A DNA stretch of 64,000 nt from Hymenobacter gummosus (GCF_003970915.1 NZ_RXOF01000003.1:415737-479736), one strand, 5' to 3'; shown: positions 44,636-53,242, numbered from the stretch's first letter. Notes: a model not told the origin generated them from the letters alone. Translations and numbers: made by a program.

Positions 44636-46033
44636 TTAGAGCACCGGAATGTCGCGCAGCACTTCCAGGCGCTCCTGCTTGGGCTGGTCGCGGTAGAAGA
44701 TGTTCATCGTTTCGAAGGGAATGATCTTGTTGTCCTTCGAGACGATGTGCACGCAGGACTTCTTGACGGCGCGCACGTCGAAGTTCCAGGCGTCCATGAA
44801 CTGCAGGATGATGATGCGAAACAGGTTTTCGTAGCGCAGCGTGGGCGCCTGTACCAGCGGCAGGCAGCACAAAAGCTGGTTTAGCTCGGGCGTGACGGTA
44901 TCGACGGTGTTGGCGGTGCTGAACATGCGCATCAGGTGGCCCTGCAGGCGCGGGTCGCGCTCAAACACGATGGTGTTGCGCGAGTTCTGCAGCAGCTCGG
45001 CGGGCTTGATGTAGCGGGTGAGCGGGTACACCTCGCCGTCGAGCTTGAGGGCGTAGGCCATGGCCAGCGCGTCGGGGTTGCAGGGCACGGGCAGCAGGTC
45101 GTCGGCCGAGAATACCGGGCTCTGCTCCAGGATGCCGGTGCGCACGTCGGTGAGCGAGATGCGGCCCTCGTCGGAGAAGTGGTCGAGGCGGCCGGCGGCC
45201 TGGGTGGGCTGGAAGGTGACGCCGCGCACGCACTTCTGCTTCAGGGCGAAGTCAATGATCTGGCCCATTTCATCGTCGTTCAGGCCCTTTTGCAAGGTGG
45301 CCACGAGCGTGGTGCTCAGGTTGTACTTGTTCAGGTGCGCCAGGGCATCGAGGCGCACCTGGCGCAGGTCGCGGCCGCGCATCTGGCGCAGCACGTCTTC
45401 GCGGAAGGAGTCGAACTGCAGGTACACCTCGAAGGCGGGCATGTAGGTAGCCAGCCGGGCCACAAACTCCTCGTCCTTGGCCAGGCGCACCCCGTTTGTG
45501 TTGACCATCAGGTGCTTGATGGGCTTGCGCTTGCACATGTCGAGGATTTCCCAGAACTGCGGGTGCAGCGTAGGCTCCCCGCCCGAAATCTGCACCACGT
45601 CCGGCTCGCCCTCGTTGGCCACCAGCGTGTCAATCATCTGCTCGACTTCCTCCAGGGTGCGGTGCCGGCCGTGGGTGGGGCTGCTTTCGGCGTAGCAGGT
45701 GGGGCAGGTCAGGTTGCAGCGGTCGGTTATTTCCACTACCGTCAGGCAGGAGTGCTGCTCGTGGTCGGTGCACAGGCCGCAGTCGTAGGGGCAGCCGTAG
45801 TGGGTGGCGGTGTTGAAGCGGCGCGGCACCTCGCTCTGCTTCACGTAGTTGCGAATCTGCTTGTAGTACTCGATATCGGAGGCAATGCGTACTTTCTGCC
45901 GGCCGTGCTCGGGGCAGCGCTTGAGCATGTACACGGCCTCGTCCTGGAAGACGATTTTGGCCTCCACGCGGCGCAGGCAGTGCGGGCAGAGACTCAGGGT
46001 GAAGTCGTAGTAGGTATAAGGACGTTCGGGCAT
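44636..46033 (-). CDS. radical SAM enzyme resembling the tetraether lipid synthase (Tes/MJ0619) group
   Basis: 465 residues. The N-terminus has a rubredoxin-like pair of sites (LCPHCLRRV near 16 and KRCPEHGRQ near 40). Next is a second Cys cluster YGCPYDCGLCTDH near 80 and the radical SAM motif CNLTCPTCYAESSP (CxxxCxxC) near 106, followed by ISGGEPTLHP. The C-terminus carries LLCCLPLV and SCVHIVSKDNKIIPF. I recall this order (rubredoxin-like, auxiliary cluster, core, C-terminal CxH) from tetraether lipid synthase of archaea and its bacterial relatives, which join lipid tails. The reaction here is unproven. A cofactor- or peptide-modifying role is the alternative. Confidence 0.8.
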   Translation of the reverse strand: MPERPYTYYDFTLSLCPHCLRRVEAKIVFQDEAVYMLKRCPEHGRQKVRIASDIEYYKQIRNYVKQSEVPRRFNTATHYGCPYDCGLCTDHEQHSCLTVVEITDRCNLTCPTCYAESSPTHGRHRTLEEVEQMIDTLVANEGEPDVVQISGGEPTLHPQFWEILDMCKRKPIKHLMVNTNGVRLAKDEEFVARLATYMPAFEVYLQFDSFREDVLRQMRGRDLRQVRLDALAHLNKYNLSTTLVATLQKGLNDDEMGQIIDFALKQKCVRGVTFQPTQAAGRLDHFSDEGRISLTDVRTGILEQSPVFSADDLLPVPCNPDALAMAYALKLDGEVYPLTRYIKPAELLQNSRNTIVFERDPRLQGHLMRMFSTANTVDTVTPELNQLLCCLPLVQAPTLRYENLFRIIILQFMDAWNFDVRAVKKSCVHIVSKDNKIIPFETMNIFYRDQPKQERLEVLRDIPVL

Positions 46034-46081
46034 GGCGCGGCGGCGAATCAGGAGAGAAAGACCGGCCGCAACCTAACAACT

Positions 46082-46701
46082 TTATTCGGGCCGCAAAACG
46101 GCGGCCGGCCCCGGCCGGCGCGCTGCCAGCAGCAGGTGCAGCAGGCTCAGGGCGAAGAACAGGCCGAAAAATAGTCCGGCCGGCCACGCCGGGGAGGCCG
46201 CCGGCCAGGCCCAGGGCGTGGTTTCGTTGCCGTCGGCGGCGTCGCGCAGCACGTGCGAGGCCAGGCTCAGGCCGAACAAGTACCAGAGCAGCCCCAGCGG
46301 GTAGCGGCGGCTGCGCGTACGCCACAAGGCGGCCAGCAACCCGCCCGCGCCAAGGGCAAACAGCAGGCTGTGGCTCAGCGGCCGCGCCGCCAGGCTAATC
46401 ATGCGGGCCGGATGCAGGGAGCCGGCGGCCACGGCGTGGTCGAGGTCGATGAGCACGGCCGGGGCTACGGTGAACAGGGCCAGCCACCAGCCGATGCGGC
46501 CCAGCAGGCAGAGCGGCAGCACCAGCACCACGGCCACCAGCGCGTGCACGGCCGGGTCGCTGAGGGCAATAAGCCAGGGCCGGCCGGCGGCGGCGGCACG
46601 GCGTAGTAGTGGCCGAGCAGGATGAGGACCCAGCCGAGCAGCAGCAGGGCCAAGACGGACAGGGGCGAAAGAAGGCGGGGCGAGGTCGGCGCTAAGGACA
46701 T
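46082..46701 (-). CDS. membrane metal-dependent hydrolase (YbcI/DUF457 type), apparent frameshift
   Basis: Two overlapping frames together give one good protein. The first (start 46701, MSLAPTSPRLLSPLSVLALL) contributes a clean membrane helix up to GHYYAVPPPPAG. Near 46595, in a run of GCC/CCG repeats, the frame must change to continue as RPWLIALSDPAVHALVAVVL. The rest has the DUF457 motifs DLDHAV near 80, RPLSHSLLF near 100 and HVLRDAADGNETTPWAWP near 145, with about five helices. A one-base indel, either real or a sequencing error in GC-rich repeats, best explains it. Alternatively the gene starts further upstream at 46822 in the second frame, but that N-terminus is not protein-like. Confidence 0.55.
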
Positions 46702-46737
46702 GGGGTGAAGCTGCCACATTTTTGGCGGATGCCGCCG

Positions 46738-47388
46738 CTACTGCGCCGCGATGCGGCCGTCGGCCTGAATCTGGAAGTATTTTTTCCGGTTGGTCTGGGC
46801 CTGCACCTGGCCCGTGCTGCATTTTACCACCTTGCGCCAGTGCGTCTGGCTGAGGCGGCCCGCGGGCGTCAGTTCGGCGTCGATGCCGGTGTGGCGGGCC
46901 AGGCAGCTGCCTTTTTTCTGGTCCATCAGGTAACCATCCGGCATTATCTGGTCGACGGTCACGAAGTCAATCAGCGACAAATCCTCCCGCAAAGTGAGCA
47001 GATAGGCCGTGGTGGCCTGGCTTACCACGGCTACCCGTACGTGCGGCCCGGGCTGCCAGGCCAGGCGCGTAACCGGCGCCGCGTAAAACCGGAACCCGAG
47101 GTCGAACCGCGTGGAATCGGCGCCGACTATCGATTCCTGCTTGAGGTGGCGCCGAAATATTTTGGCCAGTAGCAGCGGGGTGTAGCGGTCCGGCAGCTGC
47201 AGCCCGACCATTTCTCCCCTGACGGTGTCGTTGGCGTGGTAGCGCAAGGCGTTCAGGCTGCGCAGGTTGATGGCGTAGACGGAATCCAGCAAGGTGTTGG
47301 TATCCAGACACTGCGCCCGGGCCCGATGGACACCAAGCCCTTCCAGCAGCAGCCCCAGCAGCGCCAGCCGAATCAGTACCACAGGCAT
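46738..47388 (-). CDS. secreted hypothetical protein
   Basis: 216 residues with a signal peptide (MPVVLIRLALLGLLLEGLGV, cleavage near ARAQ). The mature protein mixes alpha and beta segments and has three Cys (QCLDTN, KGSCLAR, VKCSTG). I recognise no family. It starts nine bases after the stop of the next gene upstream, so they form a pair. Confidence 0.7.
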   Translation of the reverse strand: MPVVLIRLALLGLLLEGLGVHRARAQCLDTNTLLDSVYAINLRSLNALRYHANDTVRGEMVGLQLPDRYTPLLLAKIFRRHLKQESIVGADSTRFDLGFRFYAAPVTRLAWQPGPHVRVAVVSQATTAYLLTLREDLSLIDFVTVDQIMPDGYLMDQKKGSCLARHTGIDAELTPAGRLSQTHWRKVVKCSTGQVQAQTNRKKYFQIQADGRIAAQ

Positions 47389-47397
47389 AACCGGGCG

Positions 47398-47952
47398 TTA
47401 TTGCCGGACCGGCAGCACGATTTCCCGGCTCAGGCTGGGCACCAGGCGCCGCACCGATTCCCAGTCCTTGCCGGCCGTATCGAGGAAGGCCCAGTGCAGG
47501 CCGCCGTCGGTGGAAATGGCCAGCAGCGTGGTGGGCAAGCTGCGGGCCTGGCCGCCCTGCTGCAGCTCCAGCGTTTGGGGCACGGTGCACTGCAGCTCCC
47601 GGTCGGCGCGCACGATGCGGGAGGGCGCCCCGTGCGTGAGGCCGCTGACCTTGCCGCCGCCGGCGCTGAGCTGCTCGGCGCTTTTGCGCAGCTTGCCGGC
47701 AAAGGCGTCGGCCCCGCCGGCCACGCGCAGCACGTCGGGGTGCAGGAAGTCGGCGTAGACCTCGAAGTCTTCCTGCAGAAACGCCTGCTCCATCTGCGTG
47801 AGCTGGGTTTCGAGGTTGGCGCGCCGGGTTTCCTCGGACAGGGGCTTGGCGGGGGCTTTCGACTGCGCGAAGCTGAGGGCGGGCAGCAGGCTCAGCAGCA
47901 GGAAAAACAACCGGATAGCGGGGCGCCGCAGCGGCGGGGGTACAAAGGTCAT
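47398..47952 (-). CDS. secreted hypothetical protein
   Basis: 184 residues; signal peptide FFLLLSLLPALSFAQ. The region NLETQLTQMEQAFLQEDFEVYADFLHPDVL near 50 looks like the start of an NTF2/SnoaL-type cone fold, and SLPTTLLAISTDGGLHWAFLDT near 140 suits its last strands. No catalytic site is seen. It is probably co-transcribed with the following secreted gene. Confidence 0.7.
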   Translation of the reverse strand: MTFVPPPLRRPAIRLFFLLLSLLPALSFAQSKAPAKPLSEETRRANLETQLTQMEQAFLQEDFEVYADFLHPDVLRVAGGADAFAGKLRKSAEQLSAGGGKVSGLTHGAPSRIVRADRELQCTVPQTLELQQGGQARSLPTTLLAISTDGGLHWAFLDTAGKDWESVRRLVPSLSREIVLPVRQ

Positions 47953-48054
47953 AGGTCCGGAAAGGTAATCAGCACGCCTGATATGCCGGGATTTGCGCAG
48001 TGCGCCAGCCGCCGGTGGCAGCCCGACCAGCCAGTGCCCAGCCCGTCAACCGGC

Positions 48055-49077
48055 TCAATAACCCCTTTCCAGGTATTCCCGCACCCGTTGCTGCTGGTAA
48101 TCGGTGAGCTGCAGCTGCGCCTGCAACGGCTGCCACTGCGGGTGCGGATACTTCAGCAGGGCTACCTGCAGGTACACCAGCAGCCGCTCCCGCAGAAACT
48201 CGTCGGCCCGAAAGGCCTGCTGAAACAGGGTCACCGTTTCGGGGCGCGGGTACTGGGCCAGGGCCTCGAAAAGGGGCTGCCAGGTGTCTTCGCGGAAGTA
48301 CTTCCAGGCGAGGTTGCGCCCGAACAGGCGCCGTAGTTTGGGGTAGTACGCCTCCCGGGGGAACTGGCGCACCACTTGCAGCGCCATTCGGCCCCGGCCG
48401 TTGGCCTGCGTGGCGCGGTAGCCCAGGCTGCGGCGAATCAGCGGAATATCCCGGGGCTGCTGGTAGCGCCCGAGCGGCAGCAGGGCCTCGGGGAAGTTCC
48501 AGGGCCGGTGGGCCAGGTGCCGCACCCGCGGGTAGTAGCGCGGCGCGGCGGGCAGCTCGCGCAGCAAGCGGCTTTTGGCGCTCAGCCAGATGCCGGGCTG
48601 AAACAAGAGCAGGCTGTCGATGCTGGCTTGCTGGCCGGGCGTCAGCGCGCAGTTGGCCCGCCCGGACGCCTCGCCGCAGGCCACTTCCAGCCAATAGTCG
48701 CCCACCCATTCGGGGCCGATGACGTGCACCTTGCGCACCGACAGGCGGCCCCGGTCGCGCAGGTGCCGCCGCAGCAGCGGAAACACCTCGGGGGCCCGCC
48801 GCCGCACCAGAATACCGAACGCGTAGGAACGCAGGGTGGGCCGCAGCCGATTGGCCAGCCGCGCCAGCTCGGCATTGCTGGCTTGGCACAGGCCGGAGCC
48901 GCCGGTGGTGTCCGGGCAGGGCCGCCCGATACCGGTGCCGACCAGGTGGCGCCGGCCCAGGCGCGAGTGCCGCAGTTCCGTTACCGCCCGGCGCGTAGCG
49001 GCCGACAGCCGCTGGGCCCGGCCCGGCGCGGCCAGGGCCAGCAAAGCCAGTAGCAGCAGAATCCCACCCGGTTTCAT
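48055..49077 (-). CDS. secreted, basic, repeat-like hypothetical protein
   Basis: 340 residues; signal peptide MKPGGILLLLALLALAAPGR. The body is Arg/Leu-rich and helical, with repeated LxxLxxxLR-type turns (VFPLLRRHLRDRGRL, ALLPLGRYQQPRDIPLIRRSLGY, PKLRRLFGRNLAW) that suggest HEAT-like helical repeats. Two Cys pairs (RPCPDTTGGSGLC, VACGEASGRANC) may form disulphides. It starts 18 bases after the Lgt-like gene. The function is unknown. Confidence 0.7.
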   Translation of the reverse strand: MKPGGILLLLALLALAAPGRAQRLSAATRRAVTELRHSRLGRRHLVGTGIGRPCPDTTGGSGLCQASNAELARLANRLRPTLRSYAFGILVRRRAPEVFPLLRRHLRDRGRLSVRKVHVIGPEWVGDYWLEVACGEASGRANCALTPGQQASIDSLLLFQPGIWLSAKSRLLRELPAAPRYYPRVRHLAHRPWNFPEALLPLGRYQQPRDIPLIRRSLGYRATQANGRGRMALQVVRQFPREAYYPKLRRLFGRNLAWKYFREDTWQPLFEALAQYPRPETVTLFQQAFRADEFLRERLLVYLQVALLKYPHPQWQPLQAQLQLTDYQQQRVREYLERGY

Positions 49078-49095
49078 AACTGATGACGAAGCCGT

Positions 49096-49869
49096 TCAGG
49101 CCCGGGAGCCGGCCGTGGTGGTTCGGCCCGCCAGCGCCTCCCGCCCCCAGAGCCAGGCGTAGTACAGCAGCCCGCCCACGCAGGCCCACTGAATGCTGGT
49201 CAGCAGCAGCCCGGGCAGCGGCGCGGTGGGCTTGATGAACTCGACCAGCAGCCGAAACAGCAGGTACGTGCTCAGCAGCAGGCGGAAACGCCAGCCGTCG
49301 GGCAGCGGACGGCGGCGCTCCAAGAGCCACAGCCCGGCCCCGAGCAGCAGCCAGAACAGGATTTCGTAGAGGTTGGTGGGGTGGCGCGGCACTCCGTCGC
49401 CGAGGTCCATAGCCCAGGGCAAGGTGGAGGGCGTGCCGTAGGTGCCGTCTTCGAGGCCGGAGAGGAAGCAGCCGGTACGGCCCAGCACCATGCCCAGGAT
49501 GATGGGAAACACCATCAGGTCGCCCGACGAGGCCGTCACGCCCAGGCGCTTCTTGGTCAGCTCCACGCCGATGAGTCCGCCGAGCAGCCCGCCCACGATG
49601 GTCTTGTTGGTGAAGTAGTACAGCGGCCCGCCGGGCGGGTGCAGCAGCTCCTGCGGGTGCTCCAGCAAGCCCAGCACCCGGGAGCCCAGCAAGGCTCCCG
49701 CGGCGGCCCCGATGAAAATCCAGAGCCGGTCGTCGGTGCTGATGCGGTCCTGCCCGGGGCGGCGCAGGTGCACGTAGAGGCGGTAGCCCAGGGAGTAGGC
49801 CAGCACCTCGAAGAGCAGGTGGGCCGGCAGCATAATGGGGCCGAGGTGGAGCTGAACGGGAAACGTCAC
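49096..49869 (-). CDS. prolipoprotein diacylglyceryl transferase family protein
   Basis: 257 residues if started at the GTG giving VTFPVQLHLGPIMLPAHLLFE, which matches the usual Lgt N-terminus; an ATG 12 codons on (49833) is the alternative, and a start at 49944 would overlap the upstream gene. Lgt attaches diacylglycerol to the lipobox Cys of lipoproteins in the inner membrane. The diagnostic segment GRTGCFLSGLEDGTYGTPST near 130 and the helix pattern fit Lgt. It diverges enough that it may be a paralogue rather than the sole housekeeping copy. Confidence 0.8.
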   Translation of the reverse strand: MTFPVQLHLGPIMLPAHLLFEVLAYSLGYRLYVHLRRPGQDRISTDDRLWIFIGAAAGALLGSRVLGLLEHPQELLHPPGGPLYYFTNKTIVGGLLGGLIGVELTKKRLGVTASSGDLMVFPIILGMVLGRTGCFLSGLEDGTYGTPSTLPWAMDLGDGVPRHPTNLYEILFWLLLGAGLWLLERRRPLPDGWRFRLLLSTYLLFRLLVEFIKPTAPLPGLLLTSIQWACVGGLLYYAWLWGREALAGRTTTAGSRA

Positions 49870-49928
49870 GGCCGGGAAGATAGGCAGCCGGGTGCATTCG
49901 GACCGTGGCAGCCCGGCCGCCCCGCCTT

Positions 49929-50651
49929 TTACCAGCCAGTCCATTTCTTTCCCGATGACCGTCCTAACAGCTCACCGCTGTGCGCATTCAGCCGGACGTC
50001 ACGCTCCAAGCGGTGGCGTAGTCGCACGGTGCCCCGCGTAACTCCCCAGATCATGGTGCCGGAGCTTTTCTGGTACGCCAGCTCCAGCTGCTGAAAGCGG
50101 CGGCCCCACCAAAACCGCCGCAGCCCATACTGCCGGGCCAGCTTCAGCGCCTGCTCCGGGCCGATAATGACGCCCTTGTCCGGTTCCCGGACCACGTCGG
50201 GCAGTTGGATTTCCTCTCCTACCTGCCCGAGCGAATCCAGCGCCATGCCCGACTTATACGGCCGCCCCTGCGACAGCACGTCGCGCAGGGCCAGACAGAT
50301 GTAGTACGAGTAGACCGTCCAGTGCCGGCCCGTGGAGTGCTGTTCCGCATCGGCCCGGCGTAGCGCCGGCAAATCAACCCGGGCGCCGCCCACGAAGTCC
50401 AGCCGGGCCAGCAGCACCGGGCCGAGCCGCCCGCGCAGGTGCTGCAACAGGCGGCGCTGGATGCTGTCGGGCAGGTCCGTGAAGCGCCGGATGGGCTGCG
50501 GCTCGTACGTCGGGCCCAACCACGGCCGACCACACACGAAGCCCTTGTCCGGCCCCGGATTGGTAGGCAGGCTGTCCGGTAAGGCTACTTGCGCCCAGGC
50601 GCCCAGCGGCAGCCCGATGGCCAGCAGCAAGCTCAGCAGCAGTTGTTTCAT
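49929..50651 (-). CDS. secreted hypothetical protein
   Basis: 240 residues; signal peptide MKQLLLSLLLAIGLPLGAWA. Mature segments include FVCGRPWLGPTYEPQPIRRF, YSYYICLALRDVLSQGRPYK and a C-terminal beta-hairpin (IWGVTRGTVRLRHRLERDVR). No family is recognised. It is first in a minus-strand series with the Lgt-like gene. Confidence 0.7.
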   Translation of the reverse strand: MKQLLLSLLLAIGLPLGAWAQVALPDSLPTNPGPDKGFVCGRPWLGPTYEPQPIRRFTDLPDSIQRRLLQHLRGRLGPVLLARLDFVGGARVDLPALRRADAEQHSTGRHWTVYSYYICLALRDVLSQGRPYKSGMALDSLGQVGEEIQLPDVVREPDKGVIIGPEQALKLARQYGLRRFWWGRRFQQLELAYQKSSGTMIWGVTRGTVRLRHRLERDVRLNAHSGELLGRSSGKKWTGW

Positions 50652-50700
50652 CGGCCCGAAATAAGGGTATCCGAAGCAACTGCTGCCGAGCGTCGGCCTT

Positions 50701-51441
50701 CTACCCTACTTCCGCCGCGGCGGCGCGCAGCTGCCGCTGCAGCGCGGGCAGAGAGTCGAACAGCTGCTCCAGCGAATCCACCACGAAGTAGTCGGTCTGG
50801 AATACGTCCTTGCGGAAGGCGGTGTCGAGCACGGCGGCCACGTCGAAGGAATGACGCTTCGGCTCACTGCCGAGGCTGTAGCGCGTCTCGCCGGCCGAGG
50901 ACAGAATGCCCGCCCCGTAGATGCGCGCCTGCCCGCTGCCCACGTCGCGGATGAGGCCGAACTCCACCGTAAACCAGTACAGGCGGGCCAGCAGCTCCAC
51001 GGCGGCCGCATCGGAGGCGTGGCGCAGGCCGATGTGGCCGAGCTGGTGCAGAAAGCGGGCAAACGCCGGGTTGGTGAGCAGCGGCACGTGGCCGAACACG
51101 TCGTGGAACATGTCGGGCTCTTCGAGGTAATCCAGCTCGGCGAGCTTGCGCAGCCAGGTGGTGGCCGGAAACTGCCGGGCCGCCAGCAGCCCGAAAAACG
51201 CCGCGTCGTCGACGATGCCGGGCACGGCCACCAGCTCCCAGCCGGTGAGGCGGCGCAGCACCTGGTTGGTCTGGCGGAATTCGGGAATACGGTCGGCCGT
51301 GAAGCCGATGCGGGCCAGGCCCTCCATAAACTCGGGGGCGGCGCGGCCGGGCAGGGCCTGCAGCTGCCGCTCGAAGAGCAGCTGCCATACCTGGCGGTCC
51401 TCGGCAGTGTACTGGTCGTAATGTTGTTGGAGCGGAGTCAT
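50701..51441 (-). CDS. phhA: phenylalanine 4-monooxygenase
   Basis: 246 residues, starting at MTPLQQHYDQYTAEDRQ. It hydroxylates phenylalanine to tyrosine with tetrahydropterin and O2. The iron ligands are the two His in FHDVFGHVPLLTNPAF near 120 and the Glu in LYWFTVEFGLI near 167. The pterin-binding SLGSEPKRHSFD region is also present. The length is typical of the bacterial single-domain enzyme. A 5' leader of about 200 bases carries a terminator-like hairpin. It may feed Phe carbon into catabolism, but it lies far from the paa genes. Confidence 0.95.
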   Translation of the reverse strand: MTPLQQHYDQYTAEDRQVWQLLFERQLQALPGRAAPEFMEGLARIGFTADRIPEFRQTNQVLRRLTGWELVAVPGIVDDAAFFGLLAARQFPATTWLRKLAELDYLEEPDMFHDVFGHVPLLTNPAFARFLHQLGHIGLRHASDAAAVELLARLYWFTVEFGLIRDVGSGQARIYGAGILSSAGETRYSLGSEPKRHSFDVAAVLDTAFRKDVFQTDYFVVDSLEQLFDSLPALQRQLRAAAAEVG

Positions 51442-51874
51442 GGCTGACGAATGTTTGAAGAGGGTGAAAAACAAAAAGCCCCTCTCCGGCTGGCGGAGAG
51501 GGGCGTATGAAGCGGTTCTGATGAGCGACGCTACTCTGTCGGCTCGGGCATCAGCGCGCATACACGTCCACTGCCGAAGCCGGTGGGCGGGCAGGGGGCG
51601 TAATAATAATAGCGCGACTGAAGGCAGGGGAGCATGACGCAAAGATGGGAGTTTTTCGCCGAACCAGGCGGGTGGCACTTGGCCAGACAGAATTTTGGTG
51701 ATTCGGCCCCTATTAGCTAGCAGGCGGCTGCGGCAATACGTTTACCGGCCGCGGCGGGTTGGCCCTGCGGCCCGTTCGTCGGGCGCGCGGGGGCGGCGGC
51801 TTTGCCCCGGTTGCCGGCCTAATGCGTAGCTTGTTGGCAGCCGGCCCGGGTGCCCCGCCGGCCAGCCCTGCGCC
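51442..51874. other. phhA leader and divergent AraC spacer
   Basis: 433 bases without a gene. On the minus strand a CATCTTTG box (51647-51640, one mismatch to TAnnTTTG) would start a leader of about 190 bases. The leader contains a small in-frame peptide starting at 51561 and an attenuator-like hairpin. The right half, next to the AraC gene, shows nothing distinctive. Confidence 0.45.
51473..51504 (-). promoter_or_regulatory. attenuator-like hairpin in the phhA leader
   Basis: On the minus strand GCCCCTCTCCG pairs perfectly with CGGAGAGGGGC around a 5-base loop and is followed by TTTTTG and further T. It points toward phhA and lies only 32 bases before its ATG. No upstream gene on this strand needs a terminator here. 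Confidence 0.5.
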
Positions 51875-52696
51875 ATGAGCCCCAGCTTTTTTCTCCCGCA
51901 CCCGCTCCTGCGCCCCGCCGTCAGCCACATCATGACAGTGGACGTGCACCTGCCCGGCCCGGCGTACGGCCGTAGCGCCCCTTTTCCGCCCACGCCCCAG
52001 CACAGCCTCAACTTTTACCCCGGCGACGCCACCCGCAGCCGCAGCGGGCAGCAGGCGTATACCGAGCTGCCCGCCTGCGTCATCATCGGCCCGCAGACCA
52101 CCAAGGTAGACCTCGCCATGGGCGCCCACCACCGCTTCGTCACGGTGGGCTTCCAGCCCGGCGGGCTGTTTCGGCTGCTGCGCCTGCCCCTGCCCGAGCT
52201 GCTCGATTACCCGCTCGATGCCGCCCTGGTGCTAGGCCGCGACATCCAGCAGGTGACGGAGCAGCTGCGGGAAACCCAGCACCCGCTGGCCCTCAAGAAC
52301 ATTGTGGAGACTTACCTGCTGCGCAAGCTCGCCCTGCAGACGGTCAGTCCGTTGGAGCGCAGCCTGCGGCTCATGCTCCAGCCGGGCCCCGCGGATAGCA
52401 TCGAGCACATGGCGGCTTTGTCGTGCCTGAGCTTGCGGCAGTTTGAGCGCCGCAGCCGGGAAATCCTGGGTTACTCGCCCAAGTTCTTCGCGCGGGTGGT
52501 CCGCTTCTCGCAGGCCTACCGCCTGAAAGTGCGCCAGCCCCGGCTTAGCTGGACCAGCATCAGCCACCACTGCGGCTACTACGACCAGATGCACCTGATT
52601 CGGGACTTCAAGCAGTTCGCGGGCGCCACGCCCAAGCTCATCACCCGCGAAATCCTGGCCGCCCCGCTGACGCTGCAGGACGATTTGCGGCTCTGA
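51875..52696 (+). CDS. AraC family transcriptional regulator
   Basis: 273 residues. The N-terminal 150 residues (FYPGDATRSRSGQQAYTELPACVIIGPQ, HRFVTVGFQPGGLFRLLRLP) match the ligand domain DUF6597. The C-terminal 100 residues form the double helix-turn-helix: LSCLSLRQFERRSREILGYSPKFFARVVRF then WTSISHHCGYYDQMHLIRDFKQFAG. Divergent from phhA, with 433 bases between them, so it might control it; that is only a positional guess. The effector is unknown. Confidence 0.9.
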   Translation: MSPSFFLPHPLLRPAVSHIMTVDVHLPGPAYGRSAPFPPTPQHSLNFYPGDATRSRSGQQAYTELPACVIIGPQTTKVDLAMGAHHRFVTVGFQPGGLFRLLRLPLPELLDYPLDAALVLGRDIQQVTEQLRETQHPLALKNIVETYLLRKLALQTVSPLERSLRLMLQPGPADSIEHMAALSCLSLRQFERRSREILGYSPKFFARVVRFSQAYRLKVRQPRLSWTSISHHCGYYDQMHLIRDFKQFAGATPKLITREILAAPLTLQDDLRL

Positions 52697-52737
52697 CAGT
52701 CGTCGTTTTTATACTATTTCCCGGCTGGCGGGGCCGG

Positions 52738-52745
52738 TAGCTTTG
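52738..52745 (+). promoter_or_regulatory. -7 box of the NTF2-like gene
   Basis: TAGCTTTG matches TAnnTTTG exactly, 21 bases before the ATG at 52767, with a TTTC 17 bases upstream that may act as -33. Confidence 0.5.
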
Positions 52746-52766
52746 GCCCGAATCAACCCCGTACCG

Positions 52767-53222
52767 ATGAAATTCCTGCTGATAAGCACCCTGCTGCCGC
52801 TGGCTACCACCGCCTACGCCCAAGTGGATACGCTCAGCTACCCCGCCGAGCGGCAGCAAATTCGGGCCATCCTGCACCAGCCCGGCGGCTACCGCCCCAC
52901 CCCTGCTTGCCGCGACATGGTAGCCGTGGGCCCCAAGGGCGACATTTCCTTTTCGGAAGCGGAGTGGCGGGCCGCGCAGGCCAAGGAAAAAGCCGTCTTC
53001 AAGTCCATCCGCGTCGTGCCGGGCAGCGAAATTATCCGCGTGTATAACGGCACCTCCGCCGTAGCCAACTGGCTGGCCGACGTACGCCTGAGCGTGGCCG
53101 GCCAGGACGTGGCCCTGAAAGTGCGGCGGCTGGAAGTCTACATCAAGCAGGGCAGTACCTGGTGCCGGGTGGCCGGGCAGGGCACTCAGGTCGACGAGCA
53201 GCTGTTCCCCGTCAAGCCCTGA
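52767..53222 (+). CDS. secreted NTF2/SnoaL-like protein
   Basis: 151 residues from MKFLLISTLLPLATTAYA. The mature domain (QQIRAILHQPGGYRPTPAC, ISFSEAEWRAAQAKEKAVFK, EVYIKQGSTWCRVAGQGTQV) resembles the nuclear transport factor 2-like, DUF4440-type cone fold with a final WxxVxxQ strand. No catalytic residues can be assigned. It is probably periplasmic. A composite inverted repeat begins 20 bases after the stop. Confidence 0.75.
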   Translation: MKFLLISTLLPLATTAYAQVDTLSYPAERQQIRAILHQPGGYRPTPACRDMVAVGPKGDISFSEAEWRAAQAKEKAVFKSIRVVPGSEIIRVYNGTSAVANWLADVRLSVAGQDVALKVRRLEVYIKQGSTWCRVAGQGTQVDEQLFPVKP

Positions 53223-53242
53223 AGCAGGCTGCTGGAGTGCAC

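Noticed and set aside
46702-46822. Upstream start of the DUF457-type gene in its second frame
   Set aside because: The added residues are Arg/Pro/Ala-rich and lack a membrane helix, while the other frame supplies one exactly where it is needed.
49870-49944. Upstream ATG start for the Lgt-like gene
   Set aside because: It would overlap the next gene and adds residues unlike Lgt. The GTG at 49869 gives the expected FPV..LG N-terminus.
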